Counted from the stretch's first letter, positions 1-11,217 are shown. The stretch: DNA of 64,000 bases from Molossus alvarezi (GCA_037176705.1 CM073887.1:85942348-86006347), one strand, 5' to 3'. The notes: a model not told the origin generated them from the sequence alone. Program-made: numbers and translations.

Positions 1-175
1 AAATAAACCAAAGAACTTATATGCATAACCAATGGACACAGACAACAGTGTGGGAACAGGCAGGAGGGGGGCAGGAGTGGGGAGGAGGGGATCAATGGGG
101 GAAAAATGAGGAACATCTGTAATACATTCAACAATAAAGATAAAAAAAATTGATGAAAATAAATATATAAATAAA
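1..175 (+). mobile_element. L1 3' end, bat type (continues off the left edge)
   Basis: Matches the L1 3' untranslated region seen again at 13225-13375: the same ATGCATAACCAATGGACA stretch, then a G-rich polypurine block and AAACATCTGTAA-like sequence before an A-rich tail. Sense orientation. Its 5' part is outside the window. Confidence 0.8.
65..107 (+). other. G-rich run inside L1 3' end (possible G-quadruplex)
   Basis: Four or more runs of at least four G with short spacers on the + strand. This is typical of the polypurine tract in L1 3' regions. Confidence 0.5.
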
Positions 176-714
176 GAAGCAATAAAAATAAATTTGTAAA
201 GCTCAAGAGAATTTTAATACTCTGTTGATAAGAGAAATTTTCTTTTACCTCTCTCCTCTCCTCCCTTCTTTCTTCTTTTCTTCACTTATCATACAAGTTC
301 AATTAACTCTTTATTTTCCGTTTGTTGTTGCATTAATAAGTACATGACTTAGCTCTCTGAAAATTCATATTATGTTTAAGAATTTAATTTTTTTGTCATT
401 TGTTGGTTAGTGGAACAAGAGAAAGAATATGTTTTTCTTTTCTTCCTCTTCTCCCCTACCTGTTAATCACTACCTCCATCTTTCCTTCCTTTGTTATCTT
501 GATTTAACCCTGGAGAATTTCTATGGCTTTAATAAGCAGTAGGGCTTATTAAATGAAGTAATCGGGTTCATTACCCAAATCTGTCCATCTACCTATCCAT
601 TCATAAAGAAGTCATTTATTTTTAGATTTAAAATTTTCTATAAAATCTATTTTGATTTCTAAATATGTAGAGAAAATAACATCTATATGTATATTTCATC
701 TCTTAGCTGTTTCT
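176..714. other. Intron, nothing recognised
   Basis: AT-rich with a pyrimidine-rich patch near 243-290. I see no exon, repeat or RNA gene. Confidence 0.5.
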
Positions 715-734
715 GTTGATATAGATCTGTTCAT

Positions 735-820
735 ATCTCTATATATGTAGATATCTATATCTATATTATCTATATCTATATCTATATCTATATCTATATC
801 TATATCTATCTATCTACAGG
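735..820. repeat. (TATATC)n simple repeat
   Basis: Repeated TATCTA/TATATC units run directly into the T-rich end of the neighbouring antisense SINE, and may have grown from its tail region. Confidence 0.85.
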
Positions 821-1063
821 TTTTTTAATCCTCACCTGAGGATATTTCTCCATTTATCTTCAGATAGAAAGGGAGGGGGAAAGAGAGATAGAGAGAGAAC
901 AGCATTGATGTGAGAGAGACACATTGATAGGTTGCCTCCCACACAGCCCCAACCAGAGCCGGGACCAAACCACAACCTGGGTACATGCCCTTGACCGGAA
1001 TAGAACCCATGTCTCTTTGCTCCACGGACCAATGCTCTAATTACTGAGCCAAACCTGCCAGGG
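821..1063 (-). mobile_element. VES-type SINE
   Basis: Antisense copy: T-rich end, CCTCACCTGAGGATAT, GA-rich middle, then the tRNA-like head ending ACTGAGCCAAACCTGCCAGG. The tRNA-derived head and CT/GA-rich body identify the bat SINE family. Confidence 0.93.
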
Positions 1064-2513
1064 ATGTAGTTATACTTTTAAAATAATATGTTTATACTAT
1101 ATTTTCCTTAAAGAATATATCTTGTTTCCTTGATAGGCCAATGAATACAGGCCTTGACATTCCATATGAAGATTTGAATGAGTATTAGAGGATTTCAAAT
1201 ATACTTTCAACTAATCTCCATTTTCAACCCTCTAGCAATGCCTCTGCTCAAACCTTGTGTGCCTCAGTTCTTGAGCCTCTTTGGAGTTCTACCTCACCCA
1301 TAAAATCCTCCTTTCCTGTCATTTGGTTGTGGCTCCAATAAATCAATTCATATTCTTCCATGAGTCTTCTATTTTTCCCAAATATGGGCAAGGTGATTTA
1401 TTTTTTATATAAATGTAATTATTCCTTACCATTATATTTTAAGTTCCTGGAGAGAGGAGAAAACTCACAGGCAGTCAGCTAACCGTCTTTAACTAGGGGC
1501 GATTCTGCACCAAATTGTTATCAAAAACAAAATGCATGTAGGCTGGTAGATGGATTCAAAGTTGGGTTCAAACCCCCATTCTATATATTTAGTAGTCATG
1601 TGATTTTTGGAAAATCATTTTGCCTGTTCAGGCCTTAATATTTTCATAAAATAAGATTAAATGTATTTTATAAGGATATGAGAAGTAGAGAATATACAAT
1701 GGATTCAATAAATACTAGATATTATTTTAATAACTTTTGTTATTTGAAAATGCATTAAAACTTACACTTAGAAGATTTCAATCCCTTGTGTTAAATGATA
1801 TTTATTCAGTGATATATCTAAGTTGGTAAAATAGCACATAAATCTTTGACTCTAAAGGGTTATCAATGATTTCAGATATTATCATCTTTACTAAACCAAA
1901 AGATCAAATATCTTGCTGGAAGTTTTAAATAATATTTCAGTATTATATACTCTGTAGTCGGACCATCTTATTAGCTAAGGAAATTTCAGAGGAAACATTT
2001 TCAATTTTCCAAATATCACAGATAGTTTTTAGGTCTATTAGTTAAAATGCCATTTCACAATATTAAATTTCAAAATTTATTAACTCAATGTATGTACAAG
2101 AATGTCCAATAGGTAGTTTATTTTATTTTAGGATATTTCCTTGAGATTTGGTTCTCCACAAGAATTGAAAAATATTTAACATAATCATTACTTTTTAATT
2201 TACATTTCTAAATTGGTACTATTCACTTATCTTAAATTACAGTAAAAAGTAGTAATTATAAAATGTGTTCTTACAGTATGCCTTTTGAGGATTGGATAAT
2301 TAATAAAATAATTTTATCTAAAATATGTAATTCAAAAGAATATTAATAGTTTATGAGTGACTTATATGTATGCATTTCCCCTAAAATTTTATTTATAAAA
2401 GATAAATATCATATTTTAGCATTTTTTTGTTTCTTCACTTTTTATTTCTTTTATTATACCTAGTATAAATTTGCATTTAAATTCTGACATATGACAATTT
2501 TTGTGTTTTCTAG
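1064..2513. other. Intron upstream of first exon
   Basis: Mostly unique AT-rich DNA. About 1200-1400 faintly resembles L2, and 1545-1720 resembles MIR. I looked for the preceding ADAMTS19 exon, which should end just before the glycine of GIAYL, and did not find it. Confidence 0.5.
1545..1720 (+). repeat. MIR relic
   Basis: Diverged MIR-like core: a TTCAAACCCC-type segment, then TGTGATTTTTGGAAAATCATT and a CATAAAATAAGAT-like 3' segment. Confidence 0.5.
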
Positions 2514-2619
2514 GTATAGCTTACTTGAGTGGAATGTGTAGTGAAAAGAGAAAATGTATTATTGCTGAAGACAATGGCCTGAATCTTGCATTTACAATTG
2601 CTCATGAAATGGGTCACAA
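2514..2619 (+). CDS. ADAMTS19: ADAMTS19 exon: catalytic domain with first half of zinc-binding motif
   Basis: The exon follows a T-rich acceptor ending TTTTCTAG and is followed by a strong GTAAGT donor. Its first two bases complete a glycine codon begun in the exon before the window, and its last two bases (AA) begin an asparagine codon finished in the next exon. Between them lie 34 codons starting [13 protein letters not shown] and ending [14 protein letters not shown] supplies the first two zinc-ligand histidines and the catalytic glutamate of the reprolysin-type HExxHxxGxxH site. The cysteine in GMCSEKRKC fits the conserved catalytic-domain cysteines. A VES SINE in antisense begins about 80 bases downstream of the donor. 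No coding exon is visible in the 2.5 kb upstream. Confidence 0.95.
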
Positions 2620-2699
2620 GTAAGTGAAACTTCTGGGTATGCTAACAAATTAGCAAATAACTTTGCAATTTGAGTTATTGAGTTACTTGCATATATTTT

Positions 2700-2926
2700 T
2701 TTTGTTTGTTTTTTTAATCTTCACCCAGGGATATATTTTCATTGATTTTAGAGAGGGAGAGAGAAAAACATTGATGTGAGAGAGATAACATCAATCGGTT
2801 GCCTCCTGTATGCACCCCAACCAGATATAGCCCACAACCTGTGTATGTGTCCTGATGGGAAATAGAACCCACAACCTGCTAGTATATGGGGCAATGCTCC
2901 AGCCAACTGAGCCACCCAGCCAGGGA
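2700..2926 (-). mobile_element. VES-type SINE
   Basis: Antisense SINE with the head ending CCACCCAGCCAGGG, flanked by GCATATATTTT at 2689-2699 and 2927-2937 (target duplication). It lies about 80 bases past the donor of the first exon. Confidence 0.93.
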
Positions 2927-2937
2927 GCATATATTTT

Positions 2938-3335
2938 GTTTTATTTCATTGGGCTCAAGTTTTTTAAAAATTATAGAAACAAGAAGAGGTGGAGAAGACC
3001 TTCCAAATTTAAAAAGTATCTTCTGAATGTTGTAACCATTCCTGATAGCTTTAATAACATTTTATTACATTATTAAAATTCTCATCAAGACAATTATTAC
3101 ATGGCGTGTGATTGATTTCACTACACATTTTCAAATGAAATAAACATTGCCAGAATTATAACACTGCAAAATTATGTCTTATTTGAACATCTAAAGGAAA
3201 CATTTTGTACAAGTTTAAATACTTTCAATCTGTAATAATACCAATATTTGTTATTACCTGACACAGAGTAAAGGAATTAATCTGCATGGTTAAAGGGTAA
3301 TGCATTTGAAAGAGAATTAAATTGGACACACAATT
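2938..3335. other. Intron, nothing recognised
   Basis: AT-rich unique sequence with no visible gene or repeat. Confidence 0.5.
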
Positions 3336-3337
3336 AA

Positions 3338-3690
3338 CATGTAATAAACATTAACTATGTCCCAGGCATAATCTAAGCACTTTACATCGATTAGTTCATT
3401 TAAAACTTACAAAAAGCAAGGATCTCATTTTATATATAATATTAATAATAGCAATAAATAGTTAGTAATAGCAACACTCTGTAGTGCTTATTATATGCCA
3501 GGCACATTTCTACGTGCTGTATACATCTTTACAAGATTCTGATGAGATAGTCTATTAGATTACCCATCTTACAGGATGAAAACTGAAGTATAAGGAAGTT
3601 ACTTTACCTTCTCCAAGTTATAAAAACAGTAAGTTGGAGGAAGGATTTGAACTCAGTTCATCTAACACAGGTCATACTATTCTGAATTTC
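3338..3690 (+). repeat. MIR relics (two adjacent)
   Basis: Two MIR-like units. The first reads CCCAGGCATAATCTAAGCAC; the second has TATGCCAGGCAC followed by a CATCTTACAGGATGAAAACT-type core and GATTTGAACTCAG. Confidence 0.75.
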
Positions 3691-3699
3691 TTTGTTATC

Positions 3700-3830
3700 T
3701 GCTTGCTGCTTTTGGGTCCTAGATCACTCATCAGTAAAATGGGGATAATACCTGTGTTATGAGGTTGGTTTGGGAGTCAAATGACATTAAGATCTATGCA
3801 CATATTTACAGGCAATATATTATAGTAGAA
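3700..3830 (+). repeat. MIR relic, 3' half
   Basis: TCATCAGTAAAATGGGGATAA is the characteristic MIR core phrase. Confidence 0.65.
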
Positions 3831-3834
3831 ATAG

Positions 3835-4950
3835 TGTGAGTTAGGGAATCAGAATGAATGTTGACTGTAGGCTTTCCTGCATGGTAGCAATATCAGCAAT
3901 ATAGATAGAAAGTATTTTAATTGGACTCAGATTGAGAGAGGTCTTTCTCTGGGAGGTGATTATTATGGAGGTTTATTTGGTAAAAGAGTTATTTAGTTTG
4001 GCCAGCAGTGTTTATATAATTGAATCCATTGCCAATATTAAAGAGGATAATTTGACATAAAAATTCAAATGTCAAGATTTGGCAACACTAGATCCACAGT
4101 TCTGTATGACAACCACTCCTTGGAGCTGAGTATGTCTGTACCCTGTAGACTTGGCCCATCTTTCCCAGCTCATCACAGCTATAGCACTCTCCTATGAGAC
4201 ATCCATCTCACTACATTTTCTTTACATGTCTGGACTCTATAGACAGTTGAGTAAAATTAAGTTTGATTGGTATAAGAAAGCTTAAAAGACAACTTATATA
4301 GGCTATAACAGTGTTCAATTAAGAAAAAAAAACATCTTTTTATTCAGGTAAATGACGTATAAGAAAATAATCAAGTCATAATAATACAGCTCAATGAATT
4401 ATTAAAAATTGAATATACCTGTGTGCCCATAACCTAGTCCAAGAAATAAAATATTATCAATAGTGATTGATTTTTGATGTCACTATTTAAATGTGCAGAG
4501 ATATACTTTCATTTTCTCCCATGCAGGCTTTGAGTTTTCAGTTGAGTGCTGTAGAATACAAGTCTGGTATTCAAAAAAGAAAAAAACAAAAAGAAGATAA
4601 ATACACTTTAAAGTCATCATTCTTTAGGGATAATATGCAATGCAATAACCTCATTCATTATTGCATTCCACATATGATGGGGTTTAGAATCTTAATTCCA
4701 ATATGATTTTTATAATTTAAAGATATTTTAGTTTAATCATACCAGAAAAAAAACAGATGTTTCATGAGAATGAGAAATGTTGAGGATAATGTTTAAAGGC
4801 AAGAAAAATGTTATTACTAAAAATTTTAGGACAATAAATGCAAATTAATCATAAATATAATTTTATAAAGTAAATGCAAGTTTCTGAATAATTATAATTT
4901 TCACTATTAAGCCATGCATTAACAGCTTATATATAAGCAATCTGAGTACA
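3835..4950. other. Intron, mostly unrecognised
   Basis: Unique AT-rich sequence. About 4310-4470 resembles the tail of an old L1 or similar element (CAGCTCAATGAATTATTAAA, AGAAATAAAATATT), but I cannot assign it firmly. Confidence 0.4.
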
Positions 4951-4966
4951 CTTTTATGCAACAGAT

Positions 4967-5214
4967 TTTTTGTTGTTGTTATCATCTGAGGATATTTTTT
5001 CATAGATTTTCAGACAGAGTGGAAGGGAGGGAGGGTGAGAAAGAGAGAGAGAGAGAGAAACATTGAAGTGAGAAAGACACATCAATTGGTTGCCCTTAGC
5101 ACAACCCGACCAAGGCTGGGATCACCCTGCAACCCAAGTACTTGCCCCTGACTAGAAGTCAAACCTGTGACCCCAAGGGACGATGCTCCAACTGCTGAGC
5201 CAAACTGGCCAGGG
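4967..5214 (-). mobile_element. VES-type SINE with 16-base target duplication
   Basis: Antisense SINE; CTTTTATGCAACAGAT is present at 4951-4966 and again at 5215-5230, giving exact borders. Confidence 0.96.
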
Positions 5215-5230
5215 CTTTTATGCAACAGAT

Positions 5231-5705
5231 GTTAAATAATTTTGTCAAGTACCCTGAATAGTAGAAGGTTCACTTTAAAAAGTTATTTTACCTTTTAAAA
5301 ACAGATATGTAAAATTACTTTATTCACTCGTCGTATTCTTAAATGTAGGAAAAACACTAATGGAAGGAACCAACCACAATACGTGTTACTTTATTAATAT
5401 GTAAGGCCTGGTCAAGAACCTACAACTAAAACGAAAAACTAAATGATATGATTTAAGAAAAGGCCACTTCAACTTGATGCAGTACAAACATTGCTTTATG
5501 ACCTAGACGCTCAGTTTGGAATGGCTAAAATGGTAGTAAAATATTATTTTATTTGACTTTTATAGAACTGTACCCAAAATCAATAGAGATGTGCCAAAGG
5601 TATGTGTAATGCTTGATGGATTAAGACCAGGACATGTGATATATGTTGAGCTACTTCATTGCTAAAAGTTCTCTTTACTAGTAAGTGGTATTTGTCTTGA
5701 AAGTA
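5231..5705. other. Intron, nothing recognised
   Basis: Unique sequence between two SINEs. No gene or repeat seen. Confidence 0.5.
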
Positions 5706-5719
5706 GAGACTAGTGCTTT

Positions 5720-5978
5720 TTTTATCTTTCTTTCTTTCTCTTTTGTTAATCCTTACCTGAGGAGATTTTTTCCATTGATTTTTAGAGAGAGTGGAAGGGG
5801 AGGGAGGGTATGGGAGAGATAGAGAGAGGGAGAAACAGTGATGGAAGAGAGACACATCAATTGGTTGCCACCTCCATGTGCCCTCACTAGGACTGGAATT
5901 GAACCTGAAACCCAGGTATGTGCCTTTGACTAGGAATTAAATCCCTGAACCTAACCACTGAGCAACACTCGCCAGGGC
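5720..5978 (-). mobile_element. VES-type SINE
   Basis: Antisense SINE flanked by GAGACTAGTGCTTT at 5706-5719 and 5979-5992. Confidence 0.96.
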
Positions 5979-6104
5979 GAGACTAGTGCTTTCTGATAGA
6001 GATTAGGAGATACTAGCAGTGAGAATAATGATATCTTTAAAAAGAACAAATAAACAGGACGGAGTTCATCTATATAAATTCAGTGTAAGAGATAAAGTAC
6101 AATG

Positions 6105-6335
6105 AAAGAAAAATGTAGGTGAAAGCACCAAATCCTATCCACTAGCCCAACCAGGGAGGGTAAAGGGCAAAGGGGGTCAAATATACAGTAACAAAAGATT
6201 AAATAAGATTTTACTGTGGGTGGTCAGGACACAATGCAATATACAGATCATATATCATAGAAATGCACACTTGAAACATATATAATTTTATTAACCAATG
6301 TCATCCCAATAAATTTATTTTAAAAAATAATTAAA
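6105..6335 (+). mobile_element. L1 3' end, older bat-type subfamily
   Basis: ACACAATGCAATATACAGAT, then CACTTGAAACATATATAATT and ATTAACCAATGTCATCCCAA before an A-rich tail. The reverse complement of the same tail occurs at 61457-61870. Confidence 0.7.
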
Positions 6336-6505
6336 ATGGAAGAAAAGAAAGGAAAATGTGCATATATACATAGCCTCTCAAATAGGAAAAGTTTTCATAG
6401 ATGTTACATCATTATATATATGAATCCTGTGTATACACACACAAATATATCAATTGAGCTCTTTTGTATAAGAAAGTTACCAGTATTGAATATTTTAAAA
6501 CAATC

Positions 6506-6523
6506 TTATCTATTCTATCTATC

Positions 6524-6579
<56 letters not shown>

Positions 6580-6640
6580 ATCTATCTTTCTATCTATCAT
6601 CTATCATCTATCGTCTTCTATCTATCATCTATTTTTGAAG
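6506..6640. repeat. (TCTA)n microsatellite
   Basis: A long run of TCTA units with a few TTTC and CATC interruptions. Likely length-variable. Confidence 0.95.
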
Positions 6641-6736
6641 AGAAAAAAGATAACTAAATATTTATGGCATTTATCAAATAATGAGGGGGAAAATATAGAG
6701 CTCTTTTAATTACAGGTACAATTAAGAGTCCGATCC

Positions 6737-6931
6737 TGATGTGGTTCAGCTGGTTGAGCATTGTCCCATGCATCAGGTGGTCGTGTGTTCGATTCCAGGT
6801 CAGGGCACATGCTTGGGTTGTGGGCTCGATCCTCAACTCAGTAGGGGTCATGCAGGAGGTAGCAAATCTATGTTTCTCTCTCTCCCTTTCCCTTCCTTTC
6901 TCTGAAATCAATAAAAACATATTTTAAAAAA
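6737..6931 (+). mobile_element. VES-type SINE
   Basis: Sense copy: TGTGGTTCAGCTGGTTGAGC head, GTTCGATTCCAGGTCAGGGC B-box, CT-rich body, AAATCAATAAAAACATATTT tail. Imperfect target duplication AGTCCGATCC / AGTCAGATCC at 6727-6736 and 6932-6941. Confidence 0.93.
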
Positions 6932-6991
6932 AGTCAGATCCTTAAGTAAAACTGTTAAATTCTTATTGTTTTTTTCTTTTTGGATTTCCTT

Positions 6992-7268
6992 CTTTTTTTT
7001 TTTTAATCCTCATCCAAGGATATTTTTTCATTTATCTTCAGATAGAGTGGGAGGGAGGGAGGGATGGATGGTGAGAGAGAGAGAGATCGAGAGATCGAGA
7101 GATTGAGAGAGAGATCACTGTGAGAGGGACACATCTACCAGTTACCTCTCGCACGACCTCATCTAGGGCCAGGGATGAACCACAACCGAGGTATGTGCCC
7201 TTGATTGAATCAAACACGACTCTGGTCCATGGGCCAAAGCTCTAATTGCTGAGTCAAACTGGCCAGGA
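6992..7268 (-). mobile_element. VES-type SINE
   Basis: Antisense copy with a long GA-rich body that includes GAGATC repeats; the head ends GAGTCAAACTGGCCAGGA. Confidence 0.92.
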
Positions 7269-8145
7269 CTTTTTGTTGTTGTTATTACTTCTTCCCTTAT
7301 AGTTCTCTATATAGGCAGAAAATGGATCACGTATTTCTGCAATCCACAAATTTAAAATGACAGAATGATTCCATTTAAACTTGTTAATTCAAAAATACCT
7401 TTATAATCACATATAAAATGTTTCTAAATTGATTTGGGATGAGCACACTTATGGTCCCTTGAATTTGATTTCTAGAAATTCCCAGAGCAACACCACATGT
7501 AGCTGGAAAAATCAATATGGGCCACCAAGGGGGGAGAATTCGAGTTATTGAAGAGAACAACAACAACAAAAATTATTCTTTTACTATTATAAACGAATTT
7601 TAAATAATGTCAGCAAAAATGTATTGAACTTTTCCTTTGGAAATTATGAATTTAAGAAATTTTATATGAAATTATATCAAAAGTGTAAGTTAGAATCATA
7701 ACGAGAGAGGAGAAATAAATGATTTATACCAACGTTTTATGTTTCCCTTTCAAAATTATTTTTCTTTTTAAACAATAGGTCAGGGGAATAATTATTTTTC
7801 TTGGAACCAAAAATTTCAAGAATGGAATGTTTTAATTGGTATTGAGTGTTTTTATACTTATGAAATATGCATGAGATCATTAATTTACTGTGATGAAGAC
7901 TAAAACTTTATTTTTATAAATAAAAATATTTTTGGTAATTGTGCATGAATTTGATAGGTTTTGTTGAGTGCATGCATATAAACATGCACTACATTTTATA
8001 TATTCTATATGATCTTTCTGAGCAGCAGTTGGTTGGAGAAAGAAATTTTCCTTTGATTTCAAGCTGTAATTTGTTATTAATATATTAACTGTGGTTGGAT
8101 TATGGTGTTGGAGGAGAATGTCCCCAAGATCACCTTGAAGTTCCA
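7269..8145. other. Intron, nothing recognised
   Basis: AT-rich unique sequence. No exon, RNA gene or clear repeat. Confidence 0.5.
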
Positions 8146-8149
8146 TGAT

Positions 8150-8515
8150 TTACTAAAAGACTCGCAAAACTCAGCAAAGCTGGTTTACTCATAATTATGA
8201 TTTATTTAGTGAAAAGATAACAAATTAAAATCAGCAAAGGAAAAAGGCATAGGGCAGGGTCCAGGAGACACCTGGCATAAACTTCTATTTGTATTTCCCA
8301 TTGTAGTTGGGCAGACAGTGCTTAACTTGCTCAACAACCATATGGAAGAACATGCACAGAGGCACAGAGTTTTGCCAAGCAGAGAAGCTAACCTGAGCCA
8401 TGGTATCCAGGGTTTTACCAGTGTTTGTTCATGTGGGTGTGACTGACCACTCCAAGGCAGACCTTTAGTCTCCATCCCCTTCAGAGGTCAAGCTGGCTCA
8501 AATACCCACCACAAT
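8150..8515 (-). repeat. Old LTR-like interspersed repeat, family not assigned
   Basis: The block containing AAATTAAAATCAGCAAAGGA and GGGCAGGGTCCAGGAGACAC resembles an old mammalian solitary LTR known to me only by pattern. On the minus strand an AATAAA-like signal falls near its end. Family and exact borders are uncertain. Confidence 0.4.
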
Positions 8516-8584
8516 ATTTTTGAATTATTAAAATGTATATCTTAGGTTGCTAAAGGCTATCTAGCAAAAACAATGATGTCTCCT

Positions 8585-8666
8585 TTTATCAGCAGGCATT
8601 GCACTAAATATTGTGAATTCGCATCTAATCCAATCTCACAAAAATTTTGAACTACGTATTATTATT
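8585..8666 (+). repeat. MIR relic, left half (split by insertion)
   Basis: GCACTAAATATTGTGAATTC, CATCTAATCCAATCTCACA and TATTATTATT follow the MIR pattern up to the insertion. The other half resumes at 10176. Confidence 0.75.
8649..8666 (+). repeat. Target-site duplication, left copy
   Basis: GAACTACGTATTATTATT here and GAACTATGTATTATTATT at 10176-10193: 18 bases with one C/T difference at a CpG. Confidence 0.9.
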
Positions 8667-9732
8667 TTTTATTAATTTATTTTTTTACACATGTTTCTCC
8701 TTTTTATCCCCATTGACACCCTCCTCCCCATCCCCTCACACCGTCCCCAGCTTTGTTGTCCGTTTATGCATACATGTATATAAGTTCTGGGGTTTATCTC
8801 TTCCATTCCCCCACACCCCCTCTTCTGAGGGTAGTCAGTCTGTACCCTACTTCCACGTCTCTGGATCAACCCTGTTCCTCAGACGGTTATGTTCATTTTA
8901 TTCCACAAATAAGTGAGATCATGTGGTATATGTCTTTATCTGCTTGGCTTGTTTCACTTAGGATAATACTCTCCAGGTCTCTCCATGTCGACTCAAAGGA
9001 TAAGAGATCTTTCTTTCTTATAGCTGCATAGTACTCCATTGTGTATATGTACCACACTCTTTTATCCATTCATCTACAGATGAACACTTGGGCTGTTTCC
9101 AGATCTTAGCTATTGTAAATAGTGCTGCTATGAACGTGAGGGTACATATATTCTTTCTGATTGGTGCTTCAGGCTTCTTAGGGTATATTCCTAGAAGTGG
9201 GATCACTGGGTCAAAAGGAAGTTCAATTTTTAATTTATGAGGTAACAACATATTGTTTTCCATAGTGGCTGCACCAGTCTGCATTCCCACCAGCAGTGTA
9301 CTAGAGTCCCCTTTTCTCCACACCCTCGCCAACACTTGTTGTTTGGTGAATTGTTGATGGTGGCCATTCTGACAGGTGTAAGGTGATATACCTCATTGTT
9401 GTTTTAATTTGCATCTCTCTGATGATTGGTGATGTTGAGCATTTCTTCATATGTCTCTTGGCCATTTGTATGTCCTGTTTGGAGAGGTGTGTATTTAGCT
9501 CCTCTGCCCATTTTTTTATTGGGTTCTTTGTCTTCCTTTTGTTGAGTTGTATGAGTACTCTATATATTTTGGAAATTAACCTCTATCCGCTGTATCATTG
9601 GCAATAATGCTCTCCCATACAGTGGGTTGTCTTTCCATTTTGATGGTTGTTTGTTTTGCCGTGCAGAAGCTTCTTAGTTTGATGTAGTCCCATGTGTTCA
9701 TTTTCTCCTTTGTTTCTGTTGCCTTAGGTGAT
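8667..9732 (-). mobile_element. L1 3' fragment of a chimeric retrosequence
   Basis: Antisense L1: T-rich start (A tail on the minus strand), 3' untranslated region, then the C-terminal part of ORF2 on the minus strand ([32 protein letters not shown]). Homologous to the L1 fragments at 12628-13395 and 35958-38380. At about 9732 the L1 match stops (CCTTAGGTGAT) and 28S rRNA begins. It is defective: only part of ORF2 is present. Confidence 0.93.
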
Positions 9733-10041
9733 CAAGAGCCCCTTGGGGCTTGCTGCCCCTACCCCCTTGCCTCACTGTGTCAGTGAAAAAAACAATTATG
9801 AGTAGTGGTATTTCATCAGTGGCCAGCAAGGCCAACGGGGATGGAGGAGTGCCAGGGGCATCCCACTTATTCTTCACCTTTCATGTCTTTTCACTGTGCC
9901 AGAGTAGAGTCAAGCTCAACAGCGTCTTCTTTCCCCTCTGATTCCGCCAAGCCCATTCCCTTGGCTGTGGTTTTGCTGGATAGTTTTAGAGACAGTGGGA
10001 ATCTTGTTTATCCATTCATGTGCATCACTAATTAGATGACA

Positions 10042-10078
<37 letters not shown>

Positions 10079-10175
10079 TGCCATTTACCAGCGCTTCATT
10101 GAATTTCTTCACTTTGATAGTCAGTGCACTGGGCAGAAATCACATCGTGTCAACACCCACTGTGGGCCTTTGCAA
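9733..10175 (-). pseudogene. 28S rRNA fragment fused to L1 (retropseudogene)
   Basis: The reverse complement matches nuclear large-subunit rRNA over about 440 bases. It shares GTGTTGACACGATGTGATTT, CTGCCCAGTGCACTGACTAT, GTAACTATGACTCTCTTAAG, CCAAATGCCTTGTCATCTAA and TTGAGCTTGACTCTACTCTG with small differences. Many differences from the rRNA are CG to TG or CA, as expected of old methylated DNA. A GC-rich expansion segment is shorter than I recall for human. The fragment includes the stretch where R2 elements insert in other animals, uninterrupted here. No promoter or full gene is present, so it is not a working rRNA gene. Confidence 0.92.
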
Positions 10176-10250
10176 GAACTATGTATTATTATTGTCGTCT
10201 TTTCACAGATGAGGAAATTGAAGCTAATAGAGATTAAGTTTTCAGCAGTT
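10176..10250 (+). repeat. MIR relic, right half, beginning with the second target-duplication copy
   Basis: TATTATTATTGTCGTCTTTT followed by CACAGATGAGGAAATTGAAG is the MIR core, continuing from 8585-8666. The first 18 bases are the duplicated target. Confidence 0.8.
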
Positions 10251-10898
10251 CTTTTGTTTGATATTAAGGAGTTCTTTTGTTTGATATACTTTTTGATCAA
10301 ATATATTGTTAAGATTTTCTCTTAGTTAATTTAATCTTGTTTTTTTTTTTTTTTTAACATTTTTGACCTATAGTATTTTTTAGTAGTAAAATTTCATATT
10401 TTCTTTTATTATTTATTCTATAGTTAGAAGGACATTCTCTTTCTAAAACTAGATAAACACATTTTTGTTCAGTTGCTTTATATTTTTTACTCTCTCTTCT
10501 TTCTTGTAATTTATCATCTAGAATCCACTTTAGTGTATGTAGTCAAGTTTTCGCCATTACATTTTATTTTCTCAGTAACTGCTCAGTAAATGACCTTATT
10601 ATTCAAAATGTGGTTTTAATGAGATAAGCAGCTATGCCAGAATATAGGTACTGATTTTCTGTAAAAAACCGTTCACCTAATGGCAGCCAGGGCACAGACC
10701 ACAGTCTGAGTAATGCTATCATGTAGCACTTTAACTCTAAAACAATGTTGCATGGGAAGTCATGTTTGAGTTACTACAGAGCAGTATTTTAATTTTAGCC
10801 TGAAAGGTGGTCTGTATTTGAATCACATATCTGTGTCTTCATATATTTGTGAAGAACTTTTAGACATGAATCCTGAATGCAATCCACTGCAAATAATG
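10251..10898. other. Intron, nothing recognised
   Basis: AT-rich with a poly-T run near 10340-10356 and a near-direct repeat of TTCTTTTGTTTGATAT at about 10250-10285. No gene seen. Confidence 0.5.
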
Positions 10899-10906
10899 AG
10901 TTGTTG

Positions 10907-11119
10907 TTGTTGTTGTTTCTTTATTGATTTTAGAGAGAGAGGAAAGGAGAAGGAGAGAGATAGAAACATCGATAAGAGAGAACATCCATTGGCTGCCACC
11001 TGCATGCTCCCCACTGGGGATTTGGTCCACAACCTGGGCATGTGCACTGACCTGGAATCAAACCAGTGATCTTTTGGTGTACGAGTTGATGCTCAAGCAC
11101 TGAGCCACTGGCCTGGCAA
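10907..11119 (-). mobile_element. VES-type SINE
   Basis: Antisense copy with a TTG-repeat tail (TTGTTGTTG) and a short target duplication GAGTTGTT at 10899-10906 and 11120-11127. Confidence 0.92.
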
Positions 11120-11176
11120 GAGTTGTTCTTTGGTACACATATTTTCTGGTGTTTTAAATTGTTTTGTTCTATAATT

Positions 11177-11177
<1 letters not shown>

Positions 11178-11217
<40 letters not shown>

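Noticed and set aside
1..2513. Upstream ADAMTS19 exon
   Set aside because: I searched for an exon ending in a split glycine codon with catalytic-domain sequence and found none.
9750..10035. Open frames of 60-76 codons
   Set aside because: They are antisense translations of the 28S rRNA fragment and have no protein features.
9733..10175. A working rRNA gene
   Set aside because: Only about 440 bases of 28S, with CpG decay, joined to L1 and flanked by a target duplication. It is a retropseudogene.
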